DNA of 64,000 bases from Pogona vitticeps (GCF_051106095.1 NC_135783.1:306281322-306345321), one strand, 5' to 3'; positions 42,823 through 55,953 are shown, counted from the stretch's first letter. Numbers and translations are program-made. The notes: generated by a model from the sequence alone, not told the origin.

Positions 42823-44250
42823 ATTATTAAGTGGCTTAAATAAAGAGACAACGTACGGCATCTGCTTCGGTTAGATCCCAGGGACTGCACATACTGGAAC
42901 TTAACCCAAGTGGAGTGATCCTACCCACACTCAAAACTTGTCTTCATGAGAAAGTTTTTTTAACACGAATTCAAAGTAACAAAGGCAAGGCAATGGCATA
43001 GATGCCATTTTTAATATTTCCATTAAGTTCTATCCTGTGTTACTGTACATTCCCTGCAAATTATGTTATCTAAAGCAGGGGTCACCATCCCTGGTCCACA
43101 GCCCAGTGAAGGTCCGTGGCCATGGAAGGACCGGGCCGCAAAGACAGATCTCCCACCCCTGCATGCACTCCCCCACCCACCTACTCGCATGCATGGCCCG
43201 CCACCCACATGCATGGGTGCCCCTCCCACCCGTGTGCACTCCTCTCTGCACATGTGTGTGAGCGTGCCCCTCTGTGAGTACGCCCCACCTCTTCACACAC
43301 ACGCGTGAGCACGCTTTGCTCCTCTGCACGTGCACGCGAGCATGCTCCTCCCCTCCATAAGTGCTCTCGGGCCCTCCGTGAGCTCACTCTGCCCCTTTGC
43401 GCATGTGCGCAAGCATGAACCTCCCCTCCATGAGCATGCCCCATGAGCACACTCTGCCCCTCCATGAATGCGCTTTACCCCTTTGCACATGCGTGTGAGT
43501 GCACCCCTCCCCTGTGAGCACATTCCGCACATGCGTGTGAGCGCACTCCACTCCTCCAGAGCCCACCCCATCCCCCTGTGAGCATCGGGGGGACATGCAC
43601 ATACCCCCCAAAACTGGTCCACAACTCAGAAAAAGTTGGGGACCACTGATCACTTCTGCCAGTGGCTAAGGGTGTTAATAGACAGCCCAGTTATGCCAGC
43701 CTGGATTGGTCTAAATTGTGCTATACTGGGGCACTTTAGGTGTGGTGTGTTATTTGGGATGACCCTTAAATGACCTTTCCTTTCCCTTTAAAGAGAAAGA
43801 AGACTCTAGACAGGTCTTCTTTCTCTTTAAAGGGAAAGGAAAAACAAATAAAAATTCCCCCTCCATGCTTTGCTTAAGCATCTTAACACCCTTGAAAAAT
43901 TGAAAGCTTCCTTCCTGCTCATCTGCAGAGCTGAAAGAAGAGGTTTAGAACTTTTAATGGTTGCTAACCGACACAGGGCATCAGGGATGCATTGAAAAGG
44001 CTTTTTAAAAAACTATTTCAAAGTATCACTGCTGCATTAACAACAATTTAAAAGAAAATGAAACTTCCTTTCTCTTCCCCTCTGCAGGCAAGAGGGAAGA
44101 AGCTTTCCAGTTCTAAAGATTATTAAGTGGCTTAAGCAAAGAGACAACATACACCATCTGCTTCGTTTAGATCCCAGGGACTGCACATGCTGGAACTTAA
44201 CCCAAGTGGAGTGATCCTACCCACACTCAAAAACAGTCACTCTGAGAATA
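42823..44250. repeat. Direct repeat pair of ~115 bp flanking 1.2 kb
   Basis: 42823-42940 and 44119-44232 are about 93% alike, sharing CCCAGGGACTGCACAT and AACCCAAGTGGAGTGATCCT. Between them lie a hAT element, a perfect hairpin at 43775-43841 and a second looser hairpin at about 43900-44110. The unit is unrecognised. Confidence 0.75.
43076..43648. mobile_element. hAT-type MITE with degenerate minisatellite core
   Basis: The ends CAGGGGTCACCATCCCTGG and GTTGGGGACCACTG are inverted. The interior is a degenerate array of GAGCACGCTCTGCCCCTC-like units about 30 bp long, as in 8173-8560. The flanking 8 bp do not match clearly. Confidence 0.75.
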
Positions 44251-44251
44251 C

Positions 44252-44853
44252 ACGAAAAGGTGTGGCATGTACATAATTCATGGTGGTATGTACATCATGT
44301 AGTTGCCAGGAAAAGAAGCAAACCAGCTTGTCTTCAACCTGGACCAAACCGTGTGACAAATCCCCATCTGTTTGCATCCTAAGTGTCATGCCTAACCCAA
44401 GATATTTTCTTTCCCGAGGTACAGCAAAAAATACTTTCCTCCCAATCCATGTCAAGAGGCCTTGAATCTAAATGGACCCTGAATCTTCTCATAGATTCAG
44501 TTAACGTGAAATAGTGAGGCTTTTCTAACTAGGCTTAAACTAGTTCATTTTTGTAGCACTTTTCATCCAGTCATTCAAATAACGAGAAGCCACAAACTGG
44601 CCATTTCAACAAAAGAGATATGTTCCTTTTGCAGCATTGGATTTTTGCAAAGGGAATAGAAGGAGCCAGTCCTATGGGAATGGGGAAGAAGAGAAACAAG
44701 GTTGCTGGTTCAAGTACAAAGAATAATTGATAACACATGGCTGGGATCATTATGGAGAGAGAGAACACTGGATACAGCACAACAGATGACTCATCTGTGA
44801 GCACAATTCTGCCACACAGCCTTAGGCACAGCACTGGTGCTGCTAGCTCAAGA
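44252..44853. other. Intergenic, no gene recognised
   Basis: No repeat or gene was recognised by eye. Confidence 0.5.
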
Positions 44854-44854
44854 A

Positions 44855-45083
<229 letters not shown>

Positions 45084-45393
45084 TTTCTTTAAAAAGAAAC
45101 AAAAAGCATATGAGAGAAACAGAGAAAAGAGAACACTCAAATCTATTGGGTTTGCAAAGCTCAGCAGATGAAAACTTGAAATACTTTAAAGCATAAATTC
45201 ATGGAGAAACATTTATCCCACTGAAAGTAGGAGTGCATGACATAAATTCCATAGCTATTAGCACATATTTTCATATGTCTCACTGCCTCCATTCTCAGAA
45301 GATGGCTGTGTCTAATCATTATATACGGAATATTTTTCATTACAACTACCAGAAATCACAAGGAACTCCTCCAGCTAGATTTCTGGTGGCTTT

Positions 45394-45395
45394 AA

Positions 45396-45478
<83 letters not shown>

Positions 45479-45480
45479 AA
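45394..45480. repeat. (AAAT)n microsatellite
   Basis: About 21 uninterrupted AAAT units. The flanks give no clear retroelement. Confidence 0.95.
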
Positions 45481-45889
45481 ATTCAAGTCTTTAGAAGAGT
45501 TTCAGTATACACTTGTGTGCCTTGGCAAGTTTCTCTTTGCAGTGACAGCCATTAAGCATCAAGAAGGACATGAGTTGAGTTTTCTAAGTTCCATGGGAAC
45601 TGCAAAGCATTAGGGTACCAGCCATCTCTCTGTTTATTAGGCTCTGTGGTAGAAAGGGGTATAATATGGTTTGGATGGCATGCTATCTCCATTAATCATC
45701 AGACTGGATAGCCATTTTTTCTTGCGCCTGTATATCACTTTCACTAACAAACAGAAAGGAGCTGAAGTGACTTGTGCATGATCTGGGGAATGCTCAAATA
45801 CTGGACATGAGCTACATTTTGTACTCTGTTACCAGGTAAGCTCTCAGGGCACATGCATGAACTCATGTTTGGAGATATACTTATAGATC

Positions 45890-46440
45890 CAAGCTGGCAC
45901 AAGGTTGGTTTGGCTGGGTGAGAATATTTTATCTTCTGCTTTTTGATTATGCCTTCTCAGGCCAGAAGCTCTTGCATTTTAAGAATGTAACTAAAACATT
46001 AGTTTTTGTATTTTTACTGTTTTTTTAAATGCTCCTGACTTAACCATTTGGCTGCAAGTTGTTTTCATATATTTTTATATGAAATACACAGTTTCTCTCA
46101 TAGCTGTAAGAATGTTTTCAGTACATTTTGACCTGCTAATTTCTGAAGTAATTTTGTGCATATGGTATATAGGAGCAATGCAGAAATAAACAAACTGATG
46201 CTTTTCAGAATTATGTATTGCAACAATGAAAAGATTTATATATGTTGATATGCAGAATTTTGATATGATTGGAAATGATAGTATGATTTCATTCCAGAAT
46301 TAACCCTTAAATGGGATAAATGCCAGCTGTGACAAACACAGACTTCTGACTTCCCCCCATCTGTAAAATTCTGTAGTATTCTTAGGGATATGTTCAGGTG
46401 TCAGATTCTCTGACCTGACACCCCAACTTTCCTAAATTAA
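45890..46440. mobile_element. Unidentified interspersed repeat, copy 2 (uninterrupted)
   Basis: It aligns with both parts of the split copy at 28385-29700 and shows the joined sequence GGGATAAATGCCAGCTGTGA where that copy has the L2 insertion. There is no coding frame. Confidence 0.6.
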
Positions 46441-46444
46441 TTCC

Positions 46445-47445
46445 AGGTGTTCATATACTGAACAAACTTCTGAAACACTACACAAATTCTAAAACAGTAT
46501 AGCTGTTTGATAATCAATGCCTTTTCATATGTGAACATTAAGTGAAAGCTGAAAACTTGATTGTTGCTGTCAAAACACGGCCCTTGCAGTTAGGTAAGAT
46601 TAGTTTAACAAGCATACATATGCTGGATGACGGCAAGAGATTCTTTTGTTTTCTCAAATTACTTCCCCCTACATTTCTTATTTTTATCTGGTGACACATA
46701 ACATAGAAATGGTCTTCCTTTCCTACAAACATACAGTTCCTCTATTTTAGCTAAAATGAAAAAAAACCTGACCTTTAACTATGAAAATGCCTTAGTAGTT
46801 CCCTGTGATATTTAGCTACAAAATAGAATCATATAAACAGATGGGTTTTGGAGTCATGTGAGACTCTTTATTGGGGCTTTATAAAACCTAGGGTTGGGGT
46901 GAAGGCAGAGAAAGATAAGTGTCCAGGAAACATCCCATCTAGATGCTGATGCTTCAAGATCTGTAGTTAAATAGAAGTTTCAAGATAAGAGACTGCAAAC
47001 TTGAAAAACTGAGCTGTGTTTTCACCTCAGTGGATATAGTCAGTGTCTTTCTCTTTCTGGTGGTGCTGGACATGTAATTCACAATAACGTAAATATAGGA
47101 TTAAAAGGGTATGATTCTGCACTACTAGCTGTCAATGTGTGAATCGCAGAGCAGAACTTCTAAGAGTCACCTTTGAACAACTCCCAGAATCCTTCAGCTA
47201 ACAGGGATTCTGACAGCAGTAGAACAATTTGTGTTTCCAGTTCTGGGAAAAAGCATGCCACTTTTGGAACAGGCATATCCATTTTCCCTTCCTATTAGAA
47301 TCAATGGAAGGAAAATATGTAAAATTGACTCCAGAAGACCCATGCCAAGGTCTTGCCAGCATAAGCACAAGAGGGCATAGGAAACGATGGCAGAAATCCT
47401 TTTAAAATGCCAGGGGTTGAGCACTAGTGTAGAGAGGTTACCTAC
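46445..47445. other. Intergenic, no gene recognised
   Basis: Weak self-complementary words occur near 47160-47330 but no element ends could be fixed. Confidence 0.4.
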
Positions 47446-50257
47446 TTGTAACCATGGTTCTTCTAGTCCTCTGTGAATTGGGTTGTTCTGTGCCTGCACA
47501 GGACCTCTCGGAAGTTTCTAGAGCTTAAAGACATGTGATTAGTAGGACATTCCCCCATGGATCGCATGCTCCGCCCACCAGATGTTTACTCAGTTCTTGT
47601 AAGAGTCCACCGCTGTCAAAGAACTATATTTAAAAAGACAACATGACGGACAGAGGGCAGGATGGGCAGGATGCGTGGATTCACAGACGATCACTAGAAC
47701 AACCATGGTTACAGGTAGGTAACCTCTCATTCTTCTTTATGGCCTCTGTGAATGCACACAATTGGGTGACTGACAAGCTCACTTACGTCATGGTAGGAAG
47801 GAGATCAAAACAGCTCTGCCAAAGGCAGCATCACTCTTTGCTCAGACAATAAGCCGGTAGTGTCTCACAAAGGTTGATGGAGTGGACCATGAAGCTGCAC
47901 TGCAGATGTGAGGAAGGTCAATTTCACAATGAAGTGCAGTAGAGGTCGACATTGCTCTGATAGAATGGGCCTTCAAGTGTTCAGGCGGAAATAGTTTGAT
48001 TCCATCGAGAAATAGTTTGAGGTGAAGTCGGGCACCTTTATGAGGGCTGTGAAAACAAAAAAGTCATGGTGTTTTTCTAAATTATTGAGTTCTGTCAATG
48101 TAGAAGGCGAGAGAGCGTCTCATGTCAAGCATGTGGAGCATGCGCTTCAGTGGTGTAGTGGGAGATGGGAATAAGTTAGGCAATATCAGTGGTTGATTAG
48201 GATGAAATTCAGAGACAACTTTAGGTAAAAATGATACATCAAGGTAGAGAGTGACCTTATCTGGGTGGAATTGGAGAAATGGTGGATCAGATTTGAGGGC
48301 AGTAAGTTCACGAAGAATGATGTTTTTAGAGAAAATAGTTTAAAATTGGAAGTGGCCATAGGTTCAAAAGGTGGTCAAGTAAGTGCATTGAAGACAAGTT
48401 GTAAGGACCACTGTGGAAGAGGGTGTTGATGTGGTGGACAGATGTTGAGGAGTCCCTTGAGGAATTTTTTCAAAGTCGGGTGGGAGAAAAGCTTAGCAGA
48501 ATTGGAATGAGGCAGCTGGTGTGCTACAATAGCGGAGATATAAACTTTCAAGGTTGAATGGGATAGTCCAAGGTGAAAAAGATGAAGGACAAAGGTAAGT
48601 AAAGTCTTCAGAGAAACAGGTATTGCAGGTAAGTTGTGAGAGTTGGTAAAGGACAGGAAAGCTTTCCATTTATTTTGATATAGAAGTTGGGTCAAAGGTT
48701 TTCGAGCTTGATCAAGGATGTCTTTCATGGTGGGAGTATTCTCCACGCTATCAGGTTGAGAGAGTCTATGTCTGGATGATATATTGTTCCCTTGTCTTGG
48801 GTGAGAAGACTGGGTATCAAGGGAAGATGGAGGAGGTCTGTTGACATCGATCTGAGGTGAGTGAACCACGGCTGTCATGGCCACCATGGGCCGAGAAGTA
48901 TGGCGTTTGCGCAAAATTGATGAAGTCGAAGGATGGTGCGCTGTATGAGTGGTATCAGAGGGAAGAGATAGAGGAGTTCTTGTTTCAATCTATCATAAAG
49001 GCATATCTGAGTGATTTCTTGCCCATTCTGGCATGGGAACAATATTGTTGACACTTGGTGTTGGTCTCTGAAGTGAAGACATCGATGGATGGGACACCCC
49101 ACCGGTGACAGAAGCCACAGAAGACACTGTTGTGTAATGACCACCCGTGCATTTGGGTGTTGAGGTGACTGAGATGGTAGGCAAGTAGATTGTCATTTGT
49201 GGAAACGTGTACTGCTACTGGGAAAATGTGGTGCATTGTATTGTCTGTCGCTAATTGTATGGCTTGCTCTGCGATGATCGGTAAGAAAGCGCGAAATGCC
49301 TTGATGATCGCTACAAGTTCGAGGTAGTTTATGTGTAACGACTGTTCTTGTCTTGTCCAGAGACCATGGATTTTGTGATTCCAAAAGTGTGCTCCCCAGC
49401 TCAATGGGCTGGCATCAGTGGTGACCTGTATTGTGAGCTGAAGCGGTAGAAAGGGTCGTCCGATGAGCAGATGTGGAAGAAACATCCACCAGATGAACTG
49501 ATGGGCAAGCTCGAGAGTTACTGTAAGACGTTTGGACGGAGGGTCCATCACAGGATCAAAATGGGACAGATACCATGATTGGAGAGACCTCATTTTCAGC
49601 CGTTCATGTTGGATAACGGCAGTTATGGAGGCCATGAGTCCAAGTAGGTGTTGAACCTGATGCGCTGATACCAAAATGGTTGTATTGCTGCTGTTATTTT
49701 GATGATTCTCTCTTGAGGGAGAAAAGCTCTGGCTTGTAGGGAATCGAAGTATGCTCCGATATAAATGGCAGTCTGTAATGGCTCAAGGTGGGATTTTGCA
49801 AGGTTGACCTTGAGTCCAAGGTCCTGGAGAGTATCAAGAGTAAGTTGGGTGACTCTGAAGGTGTCATGATAGGAAGTGGCAACTATCAACCAGTCATCGA
49901 TATAAGGAAAATTGGTGACACCTTGAAGGTGTAGGTAGGTGGTGACCGGTGCCATGCATTTGGTGAAGGTCCTCGGTGCCGTAGAGAGACCGAATGGAAG
50001 GGAACAGAATTAGTGTGAAATGTCATTGAATCGGAATCGAAGAAATTTGTGGTGATGTGGATGTATAGAGATATGAAAATATGGGTCTTGAAGGTCCATG
50101 AGCACGAAACAGTCTCCTTGTGAAAGGAGGGGATGATAGTGTTAACATTCTGAAATGTTTAGGTCGAATGAATTTATTGAGATTTCTAAGATCAAGGATA
50201 GAATGGAGTGGGCCACGGCTATAATTAATGGTCTTTCCTTGAGGGCAGATTTCCATC

Positions 50258-51870
50258 TGCCCTGAAGGATACACTCATTAGGCCCATCAGGAAGAAACCT
50301 AGTTTGGCGGCGGACAAAATTGGCAACTACAGGCCCGTCGCCAACGTTTCTTTCCTAAGCAAAGTGGTGGAGAGGGTGGTGGCCGATCAGCTGCAAGCCC
50401 TCCTGGATGAAACAGACGCCCTGGATCCATTTCAGTTGGGCTTCAGGCCGCCCCATGGTACAGAGACGGAATTGGTCGCCCTATGCGATGACCTATTGAG
50501 GGAGGCCGACGGGGGCAAAGAGTCTCTGTTGGTCCTCCTTGATATCTCAGCGGCCTTTGATACCATTGACCACGGTATCCTCCTGGGGAGGCTCTCCGAG
50601 CTGGGAATAGGTGGCCTGGCATTGTCCTGGCTCTGTTCCTTCTTGGAGGACCGTCCTCAGAGAGTTCAGCTTGGGGAGAGTGTCTCGGCCCCGTGGATCC
50701 TCAATTGTGGGGTTCTGCAGGGGTCGATTATCTCCCTAATGTTGTTTAACATCTACATGAGGCCGCTGGGAGTGGTCATCAGGGGGTGTGGGGTCAAATG
50801 TCATCAGTACGCTGATGACACCCAGCTCTATATCTCCTTTTTGCCAACCGCAGGAGATGCCGTTCCGTCCCTTCGGCGCTGCCTGGAGACTGTACTGCAA
50901 TGGATGCAGGAGAATGGGCTCAGGCTGAACCCGGACAAGACGGAGGTGCTGAGGGTGGGTGCCCCCGCAGCACGGGATCTGGGAAATCTCCTCTCTTTCG
51001 GGGGGGGGTGACCCTGCCTGCCAGGGATGTGGTTCGCAGCTTGGGGATCCACCTGGACCCGGTGCTCACTATGGAATCCCAGGTGGCGTCGGTGGTCCGT
51101 ACCGCCTTTTTTCACCTGAGGCAGATAGCCCAGCTGCGGCCCTACCTTGATGTGGGGGCGCTCACTACCTTGGTACATGTGCTCGTAATCTCAAGATTAG
51201 ACCACTGTAATGCGCTCTACGTGGGGCTACCTTTGAGGCTGCTGCAGAAACTACAGGTGGTGCAGAATGCGGCGGCCAGATTAATCAGTGGTGTGAAAAA
51301 ATACCAACATATTTCACCCACTCTGGCCGCTCTGTATTGGCTGCCCATCTGTTTCCGCATCGACTTCAAAGTGTTGATGCTCACGTATAAAGCCCTAAAC
51401 GGCTTAGGGCCTCGATACTTGGCGGAACGCCTACTCCCACTAAGATCTACCCGTGTCACTTGCGCGAGCCAGGAGGAGAGGCTGAGAAGCCTAACGGCGA
51501 GGGAGGCCCAGAAGGAAAAGACCAGAAATCGGGCCTTCTCGGCGGTGGCTCCTCGCCTCTGGAACAACTTACCTCCTGTGATTCGTGGGTCTCCCTCGCT
51601 GGGTATCTTCAAGAAGCAATTAAAGACATGGTTGTTCTGGCAGGCCTTTCCATCATACACCTCTTGACCCCCCTCTTCTCTTTCTTTTTGTTTGTCTTAC
51701 GTATTATGTGATTTAATGTCGTGTTTTTTTCTCTTAGAATTGTCTATTTACATTGTCTTGTATTATTTTTATGGTTGTTAGCCACCTACAGTGGTCCTCT
51801 CGGACCAGATAGGCGGGGGGGAAATCAAATAAACAAACAAACAAACAAACAAACAAACAAATAAATAAAT
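50258..51870 (+). mobile_element. L2-clade LINE inserted in the DIRS fossil
   Basis: The plus strand encodes NYRPVANVSFLSKVVERVVA, LVLLDISAAFDTIDHGILLG, CHQYADDTQLYISF (catalytic YADD), then in a second frame LYVGLPLRLLQKLQ and FSAVAPRLWNNLPPVIRG. The tail GTGGTCCTCTCGGACCAGAT is followed by AAAC/AAAT repeats (51829-51869). Only one clear frame change, at a G run near 51001-51008, separates the two long open frames (50304-51011 and 50900-51667). It is 5'-truncated and rather young. Confidence 0.93.
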
Positions 51871-53823
51871 TCTTCGGCACTGTAAAATATCTCAAATAAA
51901 AACCTTCGTGAAGAGCAGAGGAAGGGACTATGTAGATAGCTTGTTTTTGGAGAAGGGAAATTTCTTCTCGAAGAACCAATGAATACGGAGTGGTCCTAAT
52001 GGTGCCAGAAGGTGAGGTATGTGTAAATTCAATGAAATAACTGTTTTGTATAATGGAAAGAACCCAATAGTTATTAGCAATTCAGTGCCAGGAGCTGAGG
52101 AAAGGATGCAATCTAGTTTGAAATTACGAAGACAAGGGTCAATAGATATTGCTTGCCCTTTTTTTGTGGCCATCAAAACGGTTGTCGACATGTCTGCAGC
52201 TGTTGGGGATGAAAGTCAGGTGCTGTGGATGATGATGGACTGGGATAAGGCCAGTCAGAGACTTGTGGTTTGTATGTTCATTATGGTTGTTGGTAAGACT
52301 GAAAAGGCTGTTGGAAAAAAAGTCTGTCTGCAAAACTGGGCACACTGATAACAGTACGGTTGTTGAGTGGAATATGAAAATCTTGTGGATTTTATGAAGA
52401 TTATTCATCACTTCATCTATTTGGCATTGAGAAGGTCAATGACATCAAATGGGAGGTCTTTAATTCTTGACTTAGTACTGTCTGAGATGCCAATGGATCT
52501 CAGCCAGGCATGGCGCCTCAAGGCAATAGAAGTGGCCACAGCCTTAGACGCAGCATCTGCGGTATGACAGGAAGCAATCTTTGTTGTTTAGCTAAGGTCA
52601 TGGCCTCAGCATGAACATTCAGAGTATCAGATTTGGAGGCATCAGGGGCGGCTTGAAGAATAGGTAGGATTTTGTTCCATAGTTGCCTATAGTACGCACC
52701 CATTGCTGCTTGGTAGTTTGCGACTCTCATCAGAAAGGATGTAAGAGAGTAAACACATCTGCCTAGGATGTCAAGTTTCCATCCTTCCCGGTTGGTAGGG
52801 GCTACAGATGATTTATTCCGCGCTCCTGATTGATTAGACTCTACTATTATTGAATTTGGTGTGGGGTGTTTAGAAAGGACTGTGTGTTTTATAATGATTC
52901 TTTACACGTCTGGAAATTTGTAGTGATGAAGGAAGCTTATCCCATGATTCTTTGACCAACTCTAACATTGCAGGAATGAAAGATAGGCTAAGAGGGTGTC
53001 GTATTTTGATTGAGATTGTCGAAGACAAAGCTTTTTTCTGAGGTGGTGGCTCTTCAACATCTAGTTCTAAAGACTTTGCCATTCAGGTGACGAGCTGGGA
53101 GTAGGATGTGAAGTCCTCTGATGGGAATAGTGGATGGTTTTCAGCAACATCAGAAGAAGGATTGGGCAAACTGGAGGGTGATTCTTGAAAAATGTCAGAT
53201 GTGGAGTCTTGAGTAGAAAGAGTCAGAAGACAGTGATTGGTGTGGTGGTTTTGTGGTCGATGCTGATGGTTGAGATGATGGTGGCAGCTGTAGAGTTGGA
53301 GATATGTGTGGTATCAGGTGCTGTTCGATGTCAGGAGGAGGTCCTTTGTAGGTGGTAGTAACTTGAAGAGACGTATGGTGTTGAGTTCATTTGGAGGAGT
53401 GTTTGGCCCGTTTAGACTGAGGCTGAGAAGGCAGTAAAGGCATAGTTCGCTTAAGAGCTGATTTGTAGGGATTGACACTTGGTGAGTCAATGCCTGATAC
53501 ACTGGTGTCAATGTCAAGGTGGTGACGGTGACACGGAAGGTGAATATCGAGGGGGACAGGCATATCTCACTCTCTTAGGTTCATCATAGTACACCTGTTC
53601 TGTCAGATTTTCAGGATAACAGGGGCCATATCGATAGTACTGATACCCATATTCATCTCTAGAAGAATACTGAGATGGTTCAGGATAGTAATAAAACTCC
53701 CTGTGAGGGGAGTCATGCTGAAAAGAGAGGTGCCATCTCTTTTCCCAGTGATTTCAGGGAGACTGATGAGATGACTCTCAGCCAGAAACTTGAATAGGTA
53801 CTGCTCGCCGTGGTGATCTAGGG

Positions 53824-54361
53824 CAGTGATGGTGAACCTTTTTGAGCTCGAGTGCCCAAACTGCAACACAAAATCAACTTATTTATTTCAAAGTGCCAAC
53901 ACTCCAGTTAAAACCCGAATACTGAGGTTTTAGTTTAGTGCTCATGCACTGAAAGGGTTAAATGCTTGCACTTTGTTTTTCTATGGGTGGTATAAACAAA
54001 GAAATACTTACCGGTCCTCTAATCCCTCGTTGCAGTGGTCCCCAACCTTGGGCCTCCAGATGTTCTTGGACTACAACTACCAGAAGCCTTCACCACCACC
54101 TCTGTTGGCCAGGATTTCTGGGACTTGAAGTCCAAGAACATCTGGAGGCCCAAGGTTGGATACCAATGCCTCATTGGGCTAGACCAGTAATGGTTGCCAT
54201 TGCAACCCTCCGCTGTACCACTGCACCAGCAGAGGGGAGTGCCAAAATCCGGGATCAGAGGATGGGTAAGTATTTCTCGATGGTGACTTAGGGCTCGGGT
54301 GTCCACGGAGAGGGCTCTGTGTGCCAGCTGTGACATGCGTGCCATAGGTTTGCCATCACTG
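53824..54361. mobile_element. hAT element inserted in the DIRS fossil
   Basis: The ends CAGTGATGGTGAACC and AGGTTTGCCATCACTG are flanked by a perfect 8-bp duplication ATCTAGGG (53816-53823 and 54362-54369). It is nonautonomous, 538 bp including a nested MITE. Confidence 0.94.
54033..54168. mobile_element. Palindromic hAT MITE nested in the hAT element
   Basis: CAGTGGTCCCCAACCTTGGG and its complement CCCAAGGTTGGATACCAATG are its ends. The arms include CCAGATGTTCTTGGACT. Flanks CCTCGTTG (54025-54032) and CCTCATTG (54169-54176) differ at one base. Confidence 0.92.
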
Positions 54362-55422
54362 ATCTAGGGCTTGAATGGGCTGAGGCCAGGCTGGAATGAA
54401 CATCAGCCGGAGATAGGTGAGAGGCTAGCAACAGAGGCTGTAGCCTGGGCCAGTGTCAGTTGGGTCATCTCTATCCGAGATCAAACCTGGGGCACCTCTA
54501 GATGACTCCTCCAGAATCAGCGATGGAAGTACCGACTGGGATTGGTCTATCTGAGCCGATTTTGTAGGCTTCTTAGATTTAGGTTTGTCCTTCTTTTTCT
54601 TACAGGAATTATCTGGTTGGGTTGTAGCCTTCGACGTAGACATCGAGGTCGATTTTGGAGCCGACTTAGTTTGGTCCTTTTGTTGGAGTGGAGGGTTGTC
54701 AGGCTTGATGCCAATTGAGAAGCCTCACAGCGCTCTGGACGCGGGGACATCACCGGATCCATGGGAGTGGGATTAAGATATTTCTCCCAGAGGTAAGAAC
54801 TGAGTCTTTGCAGACGCAATTTAAGCGTGGGCTTTGTGAGTTTCTTACACTCAGGACAGGCATTTGAAGTTGCTTTCAAAGGCAGAAGAGGCAACGATTG
54901 TGATCATCTGTGAGTGGGATTTTATTCATGCAGAGCATGCAATACTTGAAAGGCCCTGGAGGGGCCATAAAAGGTAGGGAAAGGGGGAAAGGAGAGGCAG
55001 TGGGGGGGCGGGGAGAGAGAAGCAGCAGAAAAAGGAGCAAAAAGACGGTTTAGAGATAATCAAAAAGGGAAGTAAAAACTAACAGGGGAAATGTCCAACA
55101 AAGGAGCTGATTAAGGAATGATCTCACAAGTACAATCGAACAATAGCTCCAGCGTTCCGAAATACGTCTAACCGAAGTGGCACCAAAAAGGAACTGAGGG
55201 GACCTCTGGTGGGTGGAGTATGCGCTCCACGGGAGAACGTCCTACTAATAACATATATTTAAGCTCTAGAAACTTCTGAGAGGTCCTGCGCAGGTGCAAA
55301 ACAACCCAATTGTGTGCATTCACAAAGGCGACAAAGAAGAACTATAAAATGCTATAAATCCAGTCATCTTTATCTGTACTGCAGCCCTTTAAAAATGGGA
55401 ATACTCTCCCTACTTATTTTCC

Positions 55423-55495
55423 TTGTTCTTCCTTCAGTCTTCATCATGGCCATTCAGAGTCTGAATGGCCATGATGAAGACTGAAGGAGGAACAA
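55423..55495. repeat. Long near-perfect hairpin
   Basis: CCTTCAGTCTTCATCATGGC continuing to CATTCAGA (55431-55458) pairs perfectly with 55460-55487 across one base. The arms extend to ~36 bp with one mismatch. It stands about 80 bp outside the DIRS right end, and GCGCAGGACCTCTCAG follows at 55499, a word also present in the DIRS terminal repeat. Confidence 0.9.
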
Positions 55496-55679
55496 TTGCG
55501 CAGGACCTCTCAGCAATTCTACACTGATGTTGTGTAGCATTCAATCATTTATGTTGAATGTTATAAAAACTCCATCAGCGTTTGGTCACCTGTAAACCAA
55601 GATATGAACTAGTTTCCTCTTAGCTCCCCCCCCCTTTTCCATGCCTCCTTTGACTATCCCATATGGTGAACAGCTGGTT

Positions 55680-55898
55680 GGATAGCTCTGTGGTTGAGGT
55701 TTTTGGCTGTAGAGCCAGAGATTGAGAGTTCAGTTCCCCTCTCTGCCTCTTATGAGTAGAGCCAGCCCTGTGTGGCCTTGGGCAAGCTGCAAAGTCTCTG
55801 GGTATCCCTAGAAGGGAATGGTAAACTATTTCTGAGTGTCCTCTACCTGGAGACCCCTGAAAAGGATAGCCATGTCAGAAGTGACTTGATGGCACATG

Positions 55899-55951
<53 letters not shown>
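55680..55951 (+). mobile_element. tRNA-derived SINE with (ATT)n tail expansion
   Basis: The head GATAGCTCTGTGGTTGAGGT and B-box-like GAGAGTTCAGTTCCCC are followed by the body GACCCCTGAAAAGGATAGCC and an L2-like end AGTGACTTGATGGCACA. A tail of about 17 ATT units (55899-55951) follows. Confidence 0.85.

Positions 55952-55953
<2 letters not shown>

Larger units (their letters stand above)
47450..55350 (-). mobile_element. DIRS-type tyrosine-recombinase retrotransposon (fossil)
   Basis: This element has inverted terminal repeats at about 47455-47600 and 55200-55350 (shared words GGACCTCTC.GAAGTTTCTAG and CTCCGCCCACCAGA.G), as DIRS elements do. Parts on the minus strand, from right to left, are a gag-like region (about 54900-51900), reverse transcriptase with the YIDDWLI box (about 50270-49630), RNase H (about 49670-49000) and the tyrosine recombinase region (about 48910-47900). 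A second inverted stretch next to the left end (about 47690-47780) fits the internal complementary region of the family. It is clearly broken, with many interruptions (ten or more), and is of moderate age, older than the L2 and hAT elements inserted in it. Confidence 0.85.

Noticed and set aside
43023-43653. Several Cys/His-rich open frames on both strands
   Set aside because: They arise from the degenerate minisatellite core of a hAT MITE, and the pattern shifts between frames without a conserved zinc-finger spacing.
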